Shown here piece by piece: positions 1-9,265 of a stretch of DNA of 64,000 nucleotides. Position 1 is the stretch's first letter; every line of letters starts with the position of its first letter. The stretch comes from Myxococcales bacterium (lineage in GTDB: Bacteria; Myxococcota_A; UBA9042), in assembly GCA_009692465.1 (NCBI GenBank), contig SHZD01000002.1, positions 22,376 to 86,375 of the forward strand, written 5' to 3'. Position numbers and translations under genes: made by a program. The notes beneath the pieces are model-generated. The model had not been told where the DNA came from and did not search any database. It was given only the letters and a program-made list of their open reading frames with translations.

Positions 1-1147
1 GGTTGTCGTCACTGCAGGTGGCAGTGTCCAGCGGGACAGGGGTGCAAAAACCGGCGGCGCACTGGTCTTTGGTACACGGATTCTTGTCGTCGCAGTCGGC
101 GCTAGCCTTGCACTTGCTGCCACAACCGGCGATGGCAGTGGCCTTGCACTTGCCAGACGCCGCGTCGCAAGAATCTTCGGTACAGGGGTCCCCATCGGCG
201 CAAACCGTTGCCGACCCTGAGCATTTGCCAGTTTTGCACGTTTCGCCGGTGGTGCAGCCGTTGTTGTCGTTGCACACATCGCCGTCGGCGGTCGCACTAA
301 CCGAGCAAGCGCCGGTTTTGGCCTCACAGGCATCGGTTGTGCACGGATCGCCATCGTCGCACGGCACAATGACGCCGACGCAAATGCCGGTCTTGCAGGC
401 CTCGCCGCCAGTACACAAGTTGCCGTCGTCACAGGCGGTGCCATCGGCTTGCGGTTCACTGCTGCAAGCACCGGTGGAAGCGTTGCAGCTGTCACTGGTG
501 CAGCCATTCTTGTCGTCACAGTCGGCGTCGGTCGCGCAGCCGGTCTTGGCGCAACCAGCAACCGGGCTGAACACGCAAGCGTTGCTGGTGGCATCGCAGG
601 CATCGCTGGTACACAGATCGCCGTCGTCGCACACTTTGGCTTTGCCTACGCACTGACCTGCAGCGCAGGCTCCACCGACTGTGCAATTGGCGCTGGCGGT
701 GCAGGCCGCGCCGTCAGCAGCCACACTTACTGAACAAATGCCGGCGACGCAGACTGCGACACTGCAGGAGCCCACGGCCAATTGGCAGTCGTCGTCCGTC
801 GCGCACTGCGGCGCTGAGTCCGCTCCGCCATCCGCTGGCGCTAAATCGGTCGGCCCGCCGTCTGCGGTACCGTCACCACCCACGGCGCTATCGCCAACTG
901 CTGGCACATCGGCAGTGGGCAGGCCATCGCCAGCAGTGCCGTCGGGGCTCTTGGCGGTGCTGTCGCCGATGGCATCCACGCTGGCAGCGCCGACGTCGGT
1001 GCCGGTTGCACCTGAGGCCTGCGCGGACCCGGCCACAGCGGCAGTGTCCTCACCGCAGCCGACCAGCGCCGCAGGTCCACCACCTGCCGCCGCCCACGCT
1101 ACTGCCAACCATGCGAACTGCCGACGCGAACCATGCGAAACCTGCAT
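1..1147 (-). CDS. Cys-rich repeat lipoprotein (3' end outside window)
   Basis: This gene is absent from the ORF track because it runs off the window; I read it from the reverse strand. It starts at ATG 1147 with GGGAGG about seven bases upstream. The N-terminus is a lipoprotein signal ending in the lipobox LVGC, followed by an Ala/Asp/Gly-rich linker. From about residue 105 there are repeated Cys-rich units with the motifs CDDGDPCT, CDDKNGCT and CDDGNLCT, spaced roughly 40-50 residues apart. Such repeats are known in secreted proteins of myxobacteria and relatives, where the cysteines are expected to form disulfides. The protein is probably exported and surface-exposed; no enzymatic domain is visible. 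About 382 codons are present and the C-terminus is missing. Its start lies only 25 bases after the stop of the broken gene upstream, so the two were probably one operon. Confidence 0.85.
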   Translation of the reverse strand, partial: MQVSHGSRRQFAWLAVAWAAAGGGPAALVGCGEDTAAVAGSAQASGATGTDVGAASVDAIGDSTAKSPDGTAGDGLPTADVPAVGDSAVGGDGTADGGPTDLAPADGGADSAPQCATDDDCQLAVGSCSVAVCVAGICSVSVAADGAACTASANCTVGGACAAGQCVGKAKVCDDGDLCTSDACDATSNACVFSPVAGCAKTGCATDADCDDKNGCTSDSCNASTGACSSEPQADGTACDDGNLCTGGEACKTGICVGVIVPCDDGDPCTTDACEAKTGACSVSATADGDVCNDNNGCTTGETCKTGKCSGSATVCADGDPCTEDSCDAASGKCKATAIAGCGSKCKASADCDDKNPCTKDQCAAGFCTPVPLDTATCSDDN

Positions 1148-1172
1148 CACTGCCCTCCCGTTTCCGAGTCGC

Positions 1173-1552
1173 CTAGGGCGACACCATTTCTAAATCGCTT
1201 ACGGCGACAAAATACTGCAAGATCAGTGCTGAATTGCTGATCTGCACGTTCTCTTCACGCAAATCCACGGACAAGGGCCGCAGGTGCCGATCGCAATCGG
1301 GCGGATACTGGTGGTGCGATCGCCCACCGTTGTTCCGTCGACTTGCGGCAGGCGCAAGGGTGCGTCTACCGCCGCGTCAAGCCAAACGACCCTGCCCACC
1401 AATGCTACAGAACACTGCTCGTAGATGCCTCGGACCACTTGCAGCGCGGCAATCAAGTAGCACTCCAATTGTAGCATACGGGTCGACTGCGCGCGCAACC
1501 TCAACCGTGCAGCGCTTACACCCTTCCCCTGCCTGCCAAAACGTCCTACCAT
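1173..1552 (-). pseudogene. Small unknown gene, apparently frameshifted
   Basis: Two minus-strand frames join into one plausible protein of about 127 residues. The first frame (track ORF 1223..1552) reads sensibly from its ATG through RPIAIGTCGP near 1276. The second frame then continues as LSVDLREENVQISNSALIL and stops at TAG 1173. The joint lies at a GGCCC run, so one missing base would restore a single frame. The stop lies 25 bases before the start of the Cys-rich lipoprotein, which is typical spacing for a same-strand operon partner. I do not recognise the family. Either the gene is decayed or the sequence has a one-base error there. Confidence 0.4.
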
Positions 1553-1585
1553 CGCCCCGCGTCAGCCCGCAGGCTGGAGGCAAGC

Positions 1586-2212
1586 ATGAGTCCGGTACTG
1601 GCAGGTTTGGCATTGGTGATCGCGCTCGCCGTCGTGGTGATCTTGATCGCTATGCGCAAAAAAACAGCGTCGCCTGCAGCGCATGCCCCAGTGTCGCCGA
1701 CAGCATCTGCCCCTGTGTCGCCTCCAGCGTCTGCCCCTGTGTCGCCTCCAGCGTCTGCCACGGCCGGTCGCGCCACCTTGGCGGCCGCTACGCGACCCGT
1801 TTCAGCCCCTGCGCCCATCGCCGCTGCCGCTAAGCCCGCGCCTGCAGTCGGTGAACTTCCAGCGGTGCTCGACAAGGTCAGTTGCACCTTCAACACCGCC
1901 TTGCATGGGGCGATGCCGCCCTTTGGGAAATTGTCGTTTAGTGGTGGCGTTGTGTTGTTTGAGGCTAGCTCACGGGTCGTCACCAAAGCGGGCGGACTGG
2001 GCGAAGATGGCTCGTCAACGCTGCAGTCGCTGGGCGCCATTGAGATGGGCAAATTTCGCTTCGAAATCGAGGCGGCGACGGTTCAGCGCATCGATTTTGG
2101 CCCTAAAAGCGCCACGGTCCACGCCGATTCGGGGACCTACCTGTTTGAGGGGCTGGCGACCTGCGGCCCATTGCTCAAGCCGTGGTTTGGTTCCCATGGG
2201 CTGGAAGACTGA
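1586..2212 (+). CDS. N-terminally membrane-anchored protein of unknown function
   Basis: The 208-residue protein begins at ATG 1586 with GGAGG about eight bases upstream. Residues 3-21 form one hydrophobic segment followed by basic RKK, so the bulk should be periplasmic or cytoplasmic but tethered. Residues about 30-90 are an Ala/Pro/Ser/Val-rich linker containing a repeated SPPASAPV unit, which is also a 24-bp DNA repeat. The C-terminal ~115 residues look like a compact, mostly beta domain (KLSFSGGVVLFEASSRVV, then KFRFEIEAATVQRIDF). I do not recognise this domain. It is divergent from the upstream operon, and the next gene downstream is on the opposite strand. Confidence 0.75.
   Translation: MSPVLAGLALVIALAVVVILIAMRKKTASPAAHAPVSPTASAPVSPPASAPVSPPASATAGRATLAAATRPVSAPAPIAAAAKPAPAVGELPAVLDKVSCTFNTALHGAMPPFGKLSFSGGVVLFEASSRVVTKAGGLGEDGSSTLQSLGAIEMGKFRFEIEAATVQRIDFGPKSATVHADSGTYLFEGLATCGPLLKPWFGSHGLED
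1685..1756 (+). repeat. 24-bp in-frame tandem repeat, 3 units
   Basis: The unit gcccctgtgtcgcctccagc (plus gtct) occurs three times in a row; the first copy has several substitutions. It encodes the Ala/Pro/Ser/Val linker of the surrounding gene. Confidence 0.8.
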
Positions 2213-2377
2213 GTTTGTGCAGGGCTGAACGGCTGTAGTTTTAAACAGTTGTAGTCTTGCGCCGCCGAAGCCGTGAGCAAGCGAAGTCGCGAGCAACCGA
2301 AGCCCTGGGCAGCGCTCAGTCTGAGCCACATCGGCGGACCAACTGACCACCAGTACCAGCTAAACGTGTTGAATTGA

Positions 2378-2623
2378 CTAGCGAATGCTGGTTGACGACG
2401 GCTCATTGCCACTGAGCGGGCGCACAGAAAATAACGGCCGCGGTCCACGCTTGGTCGCCGCGATGGCATTGACTGCGCGCACCTCTTGCGGTTGCAGTCC
2501 AGCATCGCCCGGCATTTGGGTGGCAGTAGCGCAGCAGCCTGTCGCCACGGTCGCAAAGACGGCAGCAAGCGCGCCGACAAGTAAATGCACTAAGAGAGTT
2601 GGTGATTTGCCTAAGCGCTTCAT
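2378..2623 (-). CDS. Small lipoprotein, unknown
   Basis: The predicted product is 81 residues. I prefer the internal ATG at 2623 over the track start because it places a clean lipoprotein signal at the N-terminus: MKRLGKS, a hydrophobic stretch, then the lipobox ATGC followed by a second cysteine. The mature part is about 50 residues, polar, with no recognisable domain. The Shine-Dalgarno sequence is weak. It lies 110 bases after the stop of the acyltransferase on the same strand and could be cotranscribed with it. Confidence 0.6.
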   Translation of the reverse strand: MKRLGKSPTLLVHLLVGALAAVFATVATGCCATATQMPGDAGLQPQEVRAVNAIAATKRGPRPLFSVRPLSGNEPSSTSIR

Positions 2624-2733
2624 CTTCACGGTCCAGCAGCGAGCGAGCGCCCGCGGCCGGTGAGACGGTTGGTGGTGCCCTACGGTTTGGGCGCCAGTCC
2701 CACCCTGCTCCAAAGGCCGCCCACCGGACCCGA

Positions 2734-3723
2734 CTACAAGAAGCGATCCATGCCGCTGACACCGTCGCTGGTTTGGCTGTCGCCGGCTTGATACTCAGGA
2801 TCCAGCAACGCATTGATGTGGGCCATCACCACATCGGTGGCCGCGCGAAACTTGGGCCCATGCGTTTCTGCAGCGGCCCGGGTCAGAGGCGCATACGCTT
2901 CGGTCACCCGGTGAGGTGCCAATTGCGGGCCATTGAGCTCCAATGGCTGACCAAACCGGTAGACAATGCGCCCCCCTTTCGACAACGGCCGATTGGTCGG
3001 ATACGCCTTGTCGCTGCCATTGCACCCAACCGGCACGATGGCCGCGCCCAGATGCTGCGCGACTTGCACCAACCCCGTATGACCGCGGGCCAAGCGGGTG
3101 CTGCGGGTGCCTTGCGGAAAAACCAAAACATTGACCCCCAACTCACAAATCGCCTGCCGATTCAGGCGGATGACGTGATCCAGCAATGGCGCAAAGCGGG
3201 CCTCAAACCAGGCGACAAAACCCTCCGCGTTGCCACCAAATTGAGCAATAAATGTCTGAACTTCAGGTGATTGTGCGCCAGTATCAACCGCAAGTGGGTC
3301 CATCGTCCCGTCGACGAGGTTGCGCAAGAAGCGGTACTCGGGGTCGGCCATCGGGCGCTTGAAGTGAGCACGAAAATCGGTTGCCAGCACATAACCGCGT
3401 GACGGCAATGGAATATTATTCATCAGGTCCAAAAACTTGGCGGTCGGCCGATGGTCGTAGTACTTGCCTTTGACCCAGGTCGCCGTGAACGGGAATCCGC
3501 GCCGGTACATGCTGTACTGTGCTGGCCAATAGTTGTAGCGATCCGTGTGGTTCATCGCCAAGAACACCGTGCGGTCCCGCGGCAAGTTGTCCAAGCCCTC
3601 CATGATGATTTCGGTGCGGCGTGGCAGCAGGTAGTCCCACGACAACACTAGATTTGCAAAGGCAATTTGGCCAATCGGGCGGCGATGTAGCCGCAGTTTG
3701 CTTAGGCGGTCGATGTCGATCAT
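2734..3723 (-). CDS. PlsC-like 1-acylglycerol-phosphate acyltransferase family protein
   Basis: The 329-residue protein carries the hallmarks of lysophospholipid acyltransferases. These are an N-terminal NHTDRYNYW block where the family catalytic H-X4-D motif sits, and a later FPQGTRSTR block corresponding to the substrate-binding FPEGTRS motif. The predicted role is transfer of an acyl chain to a lysophospholipid or related acceptor at the inner membrane. One oddity is that the residue five after the catalytic His is Asn, with the Asp two after the His, so the canonical H-X4-D is not exact. The middle (about residues 100-190) is longer than in a minimal PlsC. The family call is good; the exact substrate is unknown. 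Confidence 0.8.
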   Translation of the reverse strand: MIDIDRLSKLRLHRRPIGQIAFANLVLSWDYLLPRRTEIIMEGLDNLPRDRTVFLAMNHTDRYNYWPAQYSMYRRGFPFTATWVKGKYYDHRPTAKFLDLMNNIPLPSRGYVLATDFRAHFKRPMADPEYRFLRNLVDGTMDPLAVDTGAQSPEVQTFIAQFGGNAEGFVAWFEARFAPLLDHVIRLNRQAICELGVNVLVFPQGTRSTRLARGHTGLVQVAQHLGAAIVPVGCNGSDKAYPTNRPLSKGGRIVYRFGQPLELNGPQLAPHRVTEAYAPLTRAAAETHGPKFRAATDVVMAHINALLDPEYQAGDSQTSDGVSGMDRFL

Positions 3724-4065
3724 GGATGGAAGGCCTGTGCAGCGTTAAGCGGTGTTGGTCAGCACTTGCCGATGGTAGCGTGCGCGGCGCAAAAACGGCA
3801 ACCGCTGGCGCGATTCGTCAGCAATATCACACGATCACTGGTCCGGGCGCGCCCAATTGGCACGGTACTTGCGGTGGGGGGGCGCCGCCCCCTGTTGCTC
3901 GTGCAGCAAAAAATGCGCACGATACGTCGGCCCCCGTGGACCTAGGCGTTTGTCGCAGTAGTGTTCCGACGCACTCTTGGACCGCGGCCGTACCTGTTCG
4001 GATTGGTGCACAGAGGCCATCGGGCCAAGCCGCTATCGCGTACAATAGGCACTTGCGAGGCAGAT
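3724..4065. other. Divergent intergenic region, no gene seen
   Basis: This 342-bp gap separates the minus-strand acyltransferase from the plus-strand TPR gene and should hold both promoters, but I see no convincing -35/-10 pair. It contains a G/C-rich palindrome, GGGGGC-GCC-GCCCCC, at 3878-3892. The track ORF for the TPR gene begins within it at GTG 3961, but that N-terminal stretch does not look like protein. Confidence 0.5.
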
Positions 4066-6312
4066 TTGAGCGAGTTTGCGGATGAGCAACGAGAAATCTT
4101 AGCATCTGCAAGACGTTTGCGGCGCCAAGGGCACGTCGATGCCGCTCGCCAGGCGCTTGGCGCAGGATGGCAGCAGGCTGAACAGGAGCAGCGACCGCAC
4201 GGCTGGCTGGCCCTTGAACTGGCGGATATCTGTTTTGATCAAGCCGATTTGGCCCAGTCTGCCCACTGGGCAGCGCAAGCGGACCGCTCCCACCAATACC
4301 ACGCCGACGCCGCAGGCTGTGCGGCTGCCGCACTGGTACTGGGCGACGTTGCTTGGGCCATCGGCCAACCGGTGCAGGCGCGGTCGCATTGGGCCAATGC
4401 GCGCTCGATTGCGGACGCCGCTGGAGCTGGCCCCCTAGCCAGCCGCGCCCTGCTGGCCTTGGCCATTGCCCAAGTCGGCGGGGACGCCGCGGTAGCCGAC
4501 GCCCAATTGGATGCCGCCGAGGCCCGCGCCGCGGTCGTGCCAGTCACCGATGACCCCGATGCCCTTGAAGTCTGGAAAAAGCAAGCGGATGCCGTGCGGG
4601 CATCGCTGGCGATTCACCGTGCCTATCAAGCGGTAGCGGCACGCCGGTGGCCAGAAGCCCGGCTGTTGCTGGGCGCCGCCGCGCAATCCGCTGGTCAACT
4701 CGCTGATCCATCGCTGTACGCCAATTGTTTGCGCGTGGATGCCGCGTTGGCGCGCAAGGCCTGTGATCCGGATGCGGCCGTTGTTTCATTGCGCTTGGCG
4801 GTGCGGGCTGCCACCGCTGCCGGAGCCACACCGCTGGCGTGGCAATGCCGCTGTGAGCTGGCGCTGGCGCTAATCGACAACGAAGCCTGGGCCCAAGCGG
4901 CAGAATTGATACCCGCCGAGTTGCCCCAAGAACTGACACAGTTGCCCGCGATCGCCGCCGCGGTCCTGGAGTCGTTTGCGGCAATTGCACTTGCCAGCGG
5001 TGACCCGTCCGCGGCTGAGCCTGCGCTATACCGCGCCATTGAAGAGCGCCGCCGGGCCGCCGACGTCGGCGGTGAACTACGGGCCTTGGCTGCTTTGGCC
5101 GATGCGCTGCGTTTGAGTGGTGCTCGAACGGAGGCAGTGGCGGTCGAGCGGCGCCTGCAAGCACTGGCGGCTTCTACCGGCCAACTAGGCCACCAACTTG
5201 TGGTCTGCCAAGTTGCCTGTCGGTTGGCTGGCGAAGGAGTCTCGGTCGAGTTGGCCAACCGGGCCGTCCAATTGGCCGCGGCGGCCGGCGGCATCGTCGA
5301 TCAATTGGTCGCCTTGGACGGTGCCGCTGACAGCCGATTGCGCCATGGCGATGCCCAAACCGCGCTCGCCATTGCCAATCAAGCGGTGGCGTTGGCCTAC
5401 GAGCAACCGTTGGTTCGCCTGCAAGCCCGCAGTCAAGCCCGCCGCTGTCAGGCCCTGTTTGCGGTCGGTGACATCGCGCACGGGCAAAACGCGGCGCAAC
5501 TTGCCGCTGAACTTGCTGAAACTGCAAATGATTGGCAATCACGGGCCTGTGTGTTGTTGGTGGTGGGTGGTCAGTTTGCCGCCGAAGGCCGGGCAGATGA
5601 GGCCGTACTGGCCTTTAGCCGGGCCCAACAGGCTGCAGACAGCGCCAAGCGCACCGATTTGCAAGGAGAATCTTGGCTGGCGTTGGGTCAAGTGTGGGCT
5701 GGGCTGCGCACTTTTGACGACGCTGGGGTTGCCTTCGCCAGAGCGGCCCAAGTGGCCCAAGCTTGTGGAGCGATTGGACTATGGGTGCGAGCCTTGCGCG
5801 GTCAGGCGTGGTGCGCGCGCGAGCAAGGGCAGAGCTCGCGGGCATTGGCACTGCTGGCCCAAGCCCGGCAGACGGCTCACGCCGCAGACCTGCCCGCGAT
5901 TGCCTGCGCCGTGGAGGTCGATGAGGCGCAACTATGGATCAGCACAGGCGATTTGACTGCAGCCGCCCAGCAATTGACCGCGATCGACTTGCACCTGGTG
6001 TCCACCGCGGTGCGCGGCGAAGCACTGGCGCTTTTGGGGCAAATTCACGCCAAGCAAGGCGATTTTGCCCGCGCCGACGCTCTTTTGGTACGCGCTTTGG
6101 TCGAGTTGCGCAGGGCCGGTGAGCCGCGCAGCCTAGGTGCCGCCTTGTATGTGGCCGGTCAAGTCGCTGGCGCTCGCGGCGATGGCGAGCGCGCCGGACA
6201 GGCGTTGGCGGAGGCACTGGCTTTGGCGGTGCGCGGCGGTTTGCCCGAAGTTGCCCTGATTCGCGCCACCATTGACCGTATCGGTCGGCAGGCTAGCGAG
6301 CAACAGCTGTGA
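4066..6312 (+). CDS. Large TPR-repeat protein
   Basis: The protein has about 749 residues and is almost entirely helical. It has many tetratricopeptide-like helix pairs rich in Ala, Leu and Gln (for example ALAIANQAVALAYEQ and ADEAVLAFSRAQQAADSA), so it is an alpha-solenoid scaffold with no enzymatic domain. The track start is GTG 3961, but the first 35 residues are Arg/His/Pro-rich and unlike the rest. TTG 4066 has GAGG five bases upstream and is my preferred start. There is no signal peptide, so it is probably cytoplasmic. It is followed after 139 bases by an FHA/sigma54 activator on the same strand. A partnership is plausible, since TPR proteins often sit beside such regulators, but that is inference. 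Confidence 0.75.
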   Translation: MSEFADEQREILASARRLRRQGHVDAARQALGAGWQQAEQEQRPHGWLALELADICFDQADLAQSAHWAAQADRSHQYHADAAGCAAAALVLGDVAWAIGQPVQARSHWANARSIADAAGAGPLASRALLALAIAQVGGDAAVADAQLDAAEARAAVVPVTDDPDALEVWKKQADAVRASLAIHRAYQAVAARRWPEARLLLGAAAQSAGQLADPSLYANCLRVDAALARKACDPDAAVVSLRLAVRAATAAGATPLAWQCRCELALALIDNEAWAQAAELIPAELPQELTQLPAIAAAVLESFAAIALASGDPSAAEPALYRAIEERRRAADVGGELRALAALADALRLSGARTEAVAVERRLQALAASTGQLGHQLVVCQVACRLAGEGVSVELANRAVQLAAAAGGIVDQLVALDGAADSRLRHGDAQTALAIANQAVALAYEQPLVRLQARSQARRCQALFAVGDIAHGQNAAQLAAELAETANDWQSRACVLLVVGGQFAAEGRADEAVLAFSRAQQAADSAKRTDLQGESWLALGQVWAGLRTFDDAGVAFARAAQVAQACGAIGLWVRALRGQAWCAREQGQSSRALALLAQARQTAHAADLPAIACAVEVDEAQLWISTGDLTAAAQQLTAIDLHLVSTAVRGEALALLGQIHAKQGDFARADALLVRALVELRRAGEPRSLGAALYVAGQVAGARGDGERAGQALAEALALAVRGGLPEVALIRATIDRIGRQASEQQL

Positions 6313-6451
6313 GTGTCAGCTCCGCCTTTTGTGGGTATCAACGCGCGCGGACGCTTACGCCACCATCGCCAGTGCGGTGCACCGACCCTGATCTGGGCGC
6401 GGTCGGCGGCCAGCCAGCCAATGCAATTTTTTTGACCGTGCCGGAGCTGCC

Positions 6452-8044
6452 ATGATCAAACTGCTGTTGCCGCGCAAACTTGCCGGGCTAGCCGCGCCGA
6501 GTTCACCGAACGATGACGTCGACACCCTGGATTTCAAACCTACCACCGGTGTGCGGCCCATGGATATCATTCCGTGCTTGACGGTCCTGTGCCACCCGGA
6601 CATCGCCATGATCGGCGCTCAGCACGTGCTGGGACTGGGCGCAGAGCCGGTGTTGCTGTCGCGGCTGGAACCGCTTTTCACGTTGCCGCCCGGACCCGAT
6701 CAGGCGCCCCTGCAAGATCCTCACGTCAGCCGGCGGGCGATTGCCATCTCGCGCAACGGCGACGGCCTGCAATTTCGCGCCCCGGACGGTGGCGTCGCCT
6801 GCCATATCGGCGGCGTGCCGTTGCTACAAGTCCAGCATGTCGCCATGACCGCGCTCGAACGCGGAGTTACGCTGCGTCTGGGTCGCCACGTGGCGCTTCT
6901 ACTGCACAACCGGCCAGCGCTGGAGCTGGCCCGACCGACCGACTTCTTGGTTGGGCAGTCGCACGTCATCACCGACCTGCGCAACAACGTCAAAAAGGTG
7001 GCTCAGCACGCCGTTCACGTCATGTTGCAGGGCGAGTCCGGAGTGGGCAAGGAATTGGTGGCGCGGGCTCTGCACGAAGTGTCGCCGTGGCGTGGCGGGC
7101 CGTTTATCACAGTGAACACCGGGGCGATTCAGGCATCTCTGGCCAATTCTGAACTTTTCGGCCACGTCAGGGGCTCTTTTACCGGTGCCGTTGGCGATCA
7201 CGATGGCTTTTTTGCCCGTGCTGACGGCGGTTCGCTGTTTTTGGACGAGATCGGCGAGCTGCATTCGGACGTTCAAGCCCTGCTGCTGCGCGCGCTGGAA
7301 TCTGGCGAAATTCAGCGCGTTGGCGACCGCAAGTCGCGGCAGGTCAAAGTGCGGGTGATTGCCGCCACCGACCGGCCCGATGTGGAAGATCGTCTGCGAA
7401 TTCCGCTAATTCAACGGCTCAGTGGCTATCGAGTCACGGTGCCGCCGTTGCGGGCGCGGTTTGAAGACTTGGGCCTGCTGCTGTACCACGCGCTGCGCGT
7501 CGAATTTGCGCGTATTCGCATGGCCTTTCCGCCGGTGCTGCGGGTCCGCCCTCAAGAGCCCGTCGTGCCCCCCGAAGTCTTTGAGCGCCTAGTGCAGCAT
7601 GGGTTTTCTGGCAATGTGCGCGAGCTTTTCAATGTGGCCAAGCGCCTGACGATCGACGGATTGGACCGCGGCACTTCCGAAATTGTCGCCAGCGTTGAGC
7701 AAGCACTGGTGCACACCCAGGCTGAACAATCGCCAGCGCCGCAGCTTGCGGCAGTCCAAGCTCGCGGTCATCCTTCGCCGTCCCAGATCGACGACACCAT
7801 GCTGATCGCGGCCTTGCATCGCAACAACTGGCAAATGGCCCCGACTGCCCGCGACTTGGGCATTGCCCGCAGTTCACTGTATTTGTTGGTGGATGACTGC
7901 CCCAAGGTGCGTAAAGTCGTGGAAATCTCTCAGCAAGAGCTGCAAAGCGCGCTCAACGCCACCAGTGGCGATCTGGACCGGGCCGCGTCGCTGCTGCAGG
8001 TGTCGGCACGCGGGTTGAAGGCTCACGTCAAGAAAACTGGGTAA
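6452..8044 (+). CDS. FHA-domain sigma54-dependent transcriptional activator
   Basis: The 530-residue protein starts at ATG 6452 with GGAG six bases upstream. Residues about 60-150 look like an FHA phosphothreonine-binding domain, with DPHVSRRAI in place of the conserved S/H loop. The AAA+ domain follows, with Walker A GESGVGKE near residue 193 and GSFTGA near residue 240. GSFTGA is the sigma54-contacting loop, with Ser replacing the usual Ala of GAFTGA. The Walker B-like segment is SLFLDEIGEL. The C-terminus has a Fis-type helix-turn-helix (residues about 445-480) plus a further helical segment. It should activate RNA polymerase-sigma54 promoters in response to Ser/Thr phosphorylation signals, a combination common in Myxococcota. 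Its targets are not evident here. Confidence 0.93.
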   Translation: MIKLLLPRKLAGLAAPSSPNDDVDTLDFKPTTGVRPMDIIPCLTVLCHPDIAMIGAQHVLGLGAEPVLLSRLEPLFTLPPGPDQAPLQDPHVSRRAIAISRNGDGLQFRAPDGGVACHIGGVPLLQVQHVAMTALERGVTLRLGRHVALLLHNRPALELARPTDFLVGQSHVITDLRNNVKKVAQHAVHVMLQGESGVGKELVARALHEVSPWRGGPFITVNTGAIQASLANSELFGHVRGSFTGAVGDHDGFFARADGGSLFLDEIGELHSDVQALLLRALESGEIQRVGDRKSRQVKVRVIAATDRPDVEDRLRIPLIQRLSGYRVTVPPLRARFEDLGLLLYHALRVEFARIRMAFPPVLRVRPQEPVVPPEVFERLVQHGFSGNVRELFNVAKRLTIDGLDRGTSEIVASVEQALVHTQAEQSPAPQLAAVQARGHPSPSQIDDTMLIAALHRNNWQMAPTARDLGIARSSLYLLVDDCPKVRKVVEISQQELQSALNATSGDLDRAASLLQVSARGLKAHVKKTG

Positions 8045-8053
8045 AATCATTCA

Positions 8054-9265
8054 CTACTCGGCTTCTTGCAGCCACTTTACCGCTGCGCGCAGCATCAGTT
8101 CGCCCCCAATCGGCAGCGCGGCCTCGTCGACCACAAAGCGCGGTGAGTGGTGTGGCTCGCTGGAGCCATCCGCTAGGCCACAGCCGACAAAGAAAAAGCA
8201 CGCTGGCACCTGCTCCGCAAAATAGGCAAAATCTTCGCCGGCCATCATCCGCAGCTCGGTATCCACCGTCGCCACATTGGGCATTTGCCCAGCGCACTGA
8301 GCCACCAACTGGGCCATGTGGGCATCATTGTGCAGCGCCACGGTGTAGCGGGTGTATTCGCAATCGGCCTTGGCGCCATAGGCCCCCGCCGCCCGCACCG
8401 CCGTCGACCGCAACCAACTGGGCAGTTGGTCGGCAACTTGGCGGCCAAAAGAGCGGCACGTCCCACGCAACTCGACGGTTTCGGCGATGACGTTGAAGGC
8501 CGAACCGCCGTGAATGCTGCCCACGGTGACCACCAGCGGCTCTAGCGGGTTGTTTTGGCGCGATACCATGGCTTGCAGCGCCTGCACCACCGCGCTGGCC
8601 GCCACCACTGCATCGATCGCTTGATGGGGCAGCGCGCCGTGGCCACCGCGACCGCGCACGATAATCTTGAAGTCGTCGACGTTGGCCATGATCGGCCCGG
8701 CTGTCGCGCTGATGTGGCCTACCGGCAGACCCGACCACACATGCAAGCCCAGCGCCGCTGTCACTTGCCGCGTCAAATCGCCGCACCATCCACCACTGAG
8801 CAGACCCTGCTCGATCATGGCGACCGCGCCGCGGCCGTTCTCTTCACCCGGCTGAAAGGCCAATACCAGCCTAAAGTCGAGCTGATCCCGATACTTGGCC
8901 AAGCGTGCCGCCACGCCCAACAGGCACGCCATGTGCGCGTCATGCCCGCACGCGTGCATCTGACCCGCCCGCCGCGAAGCAAAGTCCAAACCGGTTTGCT
9001 CTTCGATCGGCAAGGCGTCCATGTCGGCGCGCAACAGCAACGTCGGCCCACTACCGTGCCCCACCGCGATCGCCAGCCCGGTGCCGCCGACGTCCTGCGG
9101 TTGCCAACCCATGTCCTGCAGAGCTGTGCGGACAAACGCCTGGGTATCGGTCTCGCACAGCGACAACTCAGGTTCAGCGTGCAAATGCCGCCGCCACCTG
9201 ACGATTGCCGCGACTTCTTCAATCGAAAACGGCGCACACAAATCATCGCATAACTTTGAATTCAC
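8054..9265 (-). CDS. M20-family amidohydrolase / metallopeptidase
   Basis: The 403-residue protein matches the M20D amidohydrolase group (hippurate hydrolase, N-acyl-amino-acid and IAA-amino-acid hydrolases). Visible metal-site motifs are LLRADMDALP, then MHACGHDAHMA, a GEE segment (QPGEENGRGA), and a late AGEDFAYF. It should hydrolyse an N-acyl amino acid or related amide in the cytoplasm, since no signal peptide is seen. The start is GTG 9265, which overlaps the TGA stop of the upstream gene as GTGA and has AAGGA at proper spacing, indicating translational coupling. It converges with the sigma54 activator, with only 9 bases between the stops. Confidence 0.92.
   Translation of the reverse strand: MNSKLCDDLCAPFSIEEVAAIVRWRRHLHAEPELSLCETDTQAFVRTALQDMGWQPQDVGGTGLAIAVGHGSGPTLLLRADMDALPIEEQTGLDFASRRAGQMHACGHDAHMACLLGVAARLAKYRDQLDFRLVLAFQPGEENGRGAVAMIEQGLLSGGWCGDLTRQVTAALGLHVWSGLPVGHISATAGPIMANVDDFKIIVRGRGGHGALPHQAIDAVVAASAVVQALQAMVSRQNNPLEPLVVTVGSIHGGSAFNVIAETVELRGTCRSFGRQVADQLPSWLRSTAVRAAGAYGAKADCEYTRYTVALHNDAHMAQLVAQCAGQMPNVATVDTELRMMAGEDFAYFAEQVPACFFFVGCGLADGSSEPHHSPRFVVDEAALPIGGELMLRAAVKWLQEAE

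Noticed and set aside
3-656. Plus-strand 217-residue ORF at the left edge
   Set aside because: It is the antisense shadow of the Cys-rich lipoprotein; the minus frame has the repeated CDDGDPCT motifs and a signal peptide.
3878-3892. GGGGGC-GCC-GCCCCC palindrome as a terminator
   Set aside because: It lies in a divergent region, has no T-run on either side, and may be chance in G/C-rich DNA.
3961-4065. Upstream GTG start of the TPR gene
   Set aside because: The extra residues are Arg/Pro/His-rich, unlike the helical repeats, and the ribosome site fits TTG 4066 better.
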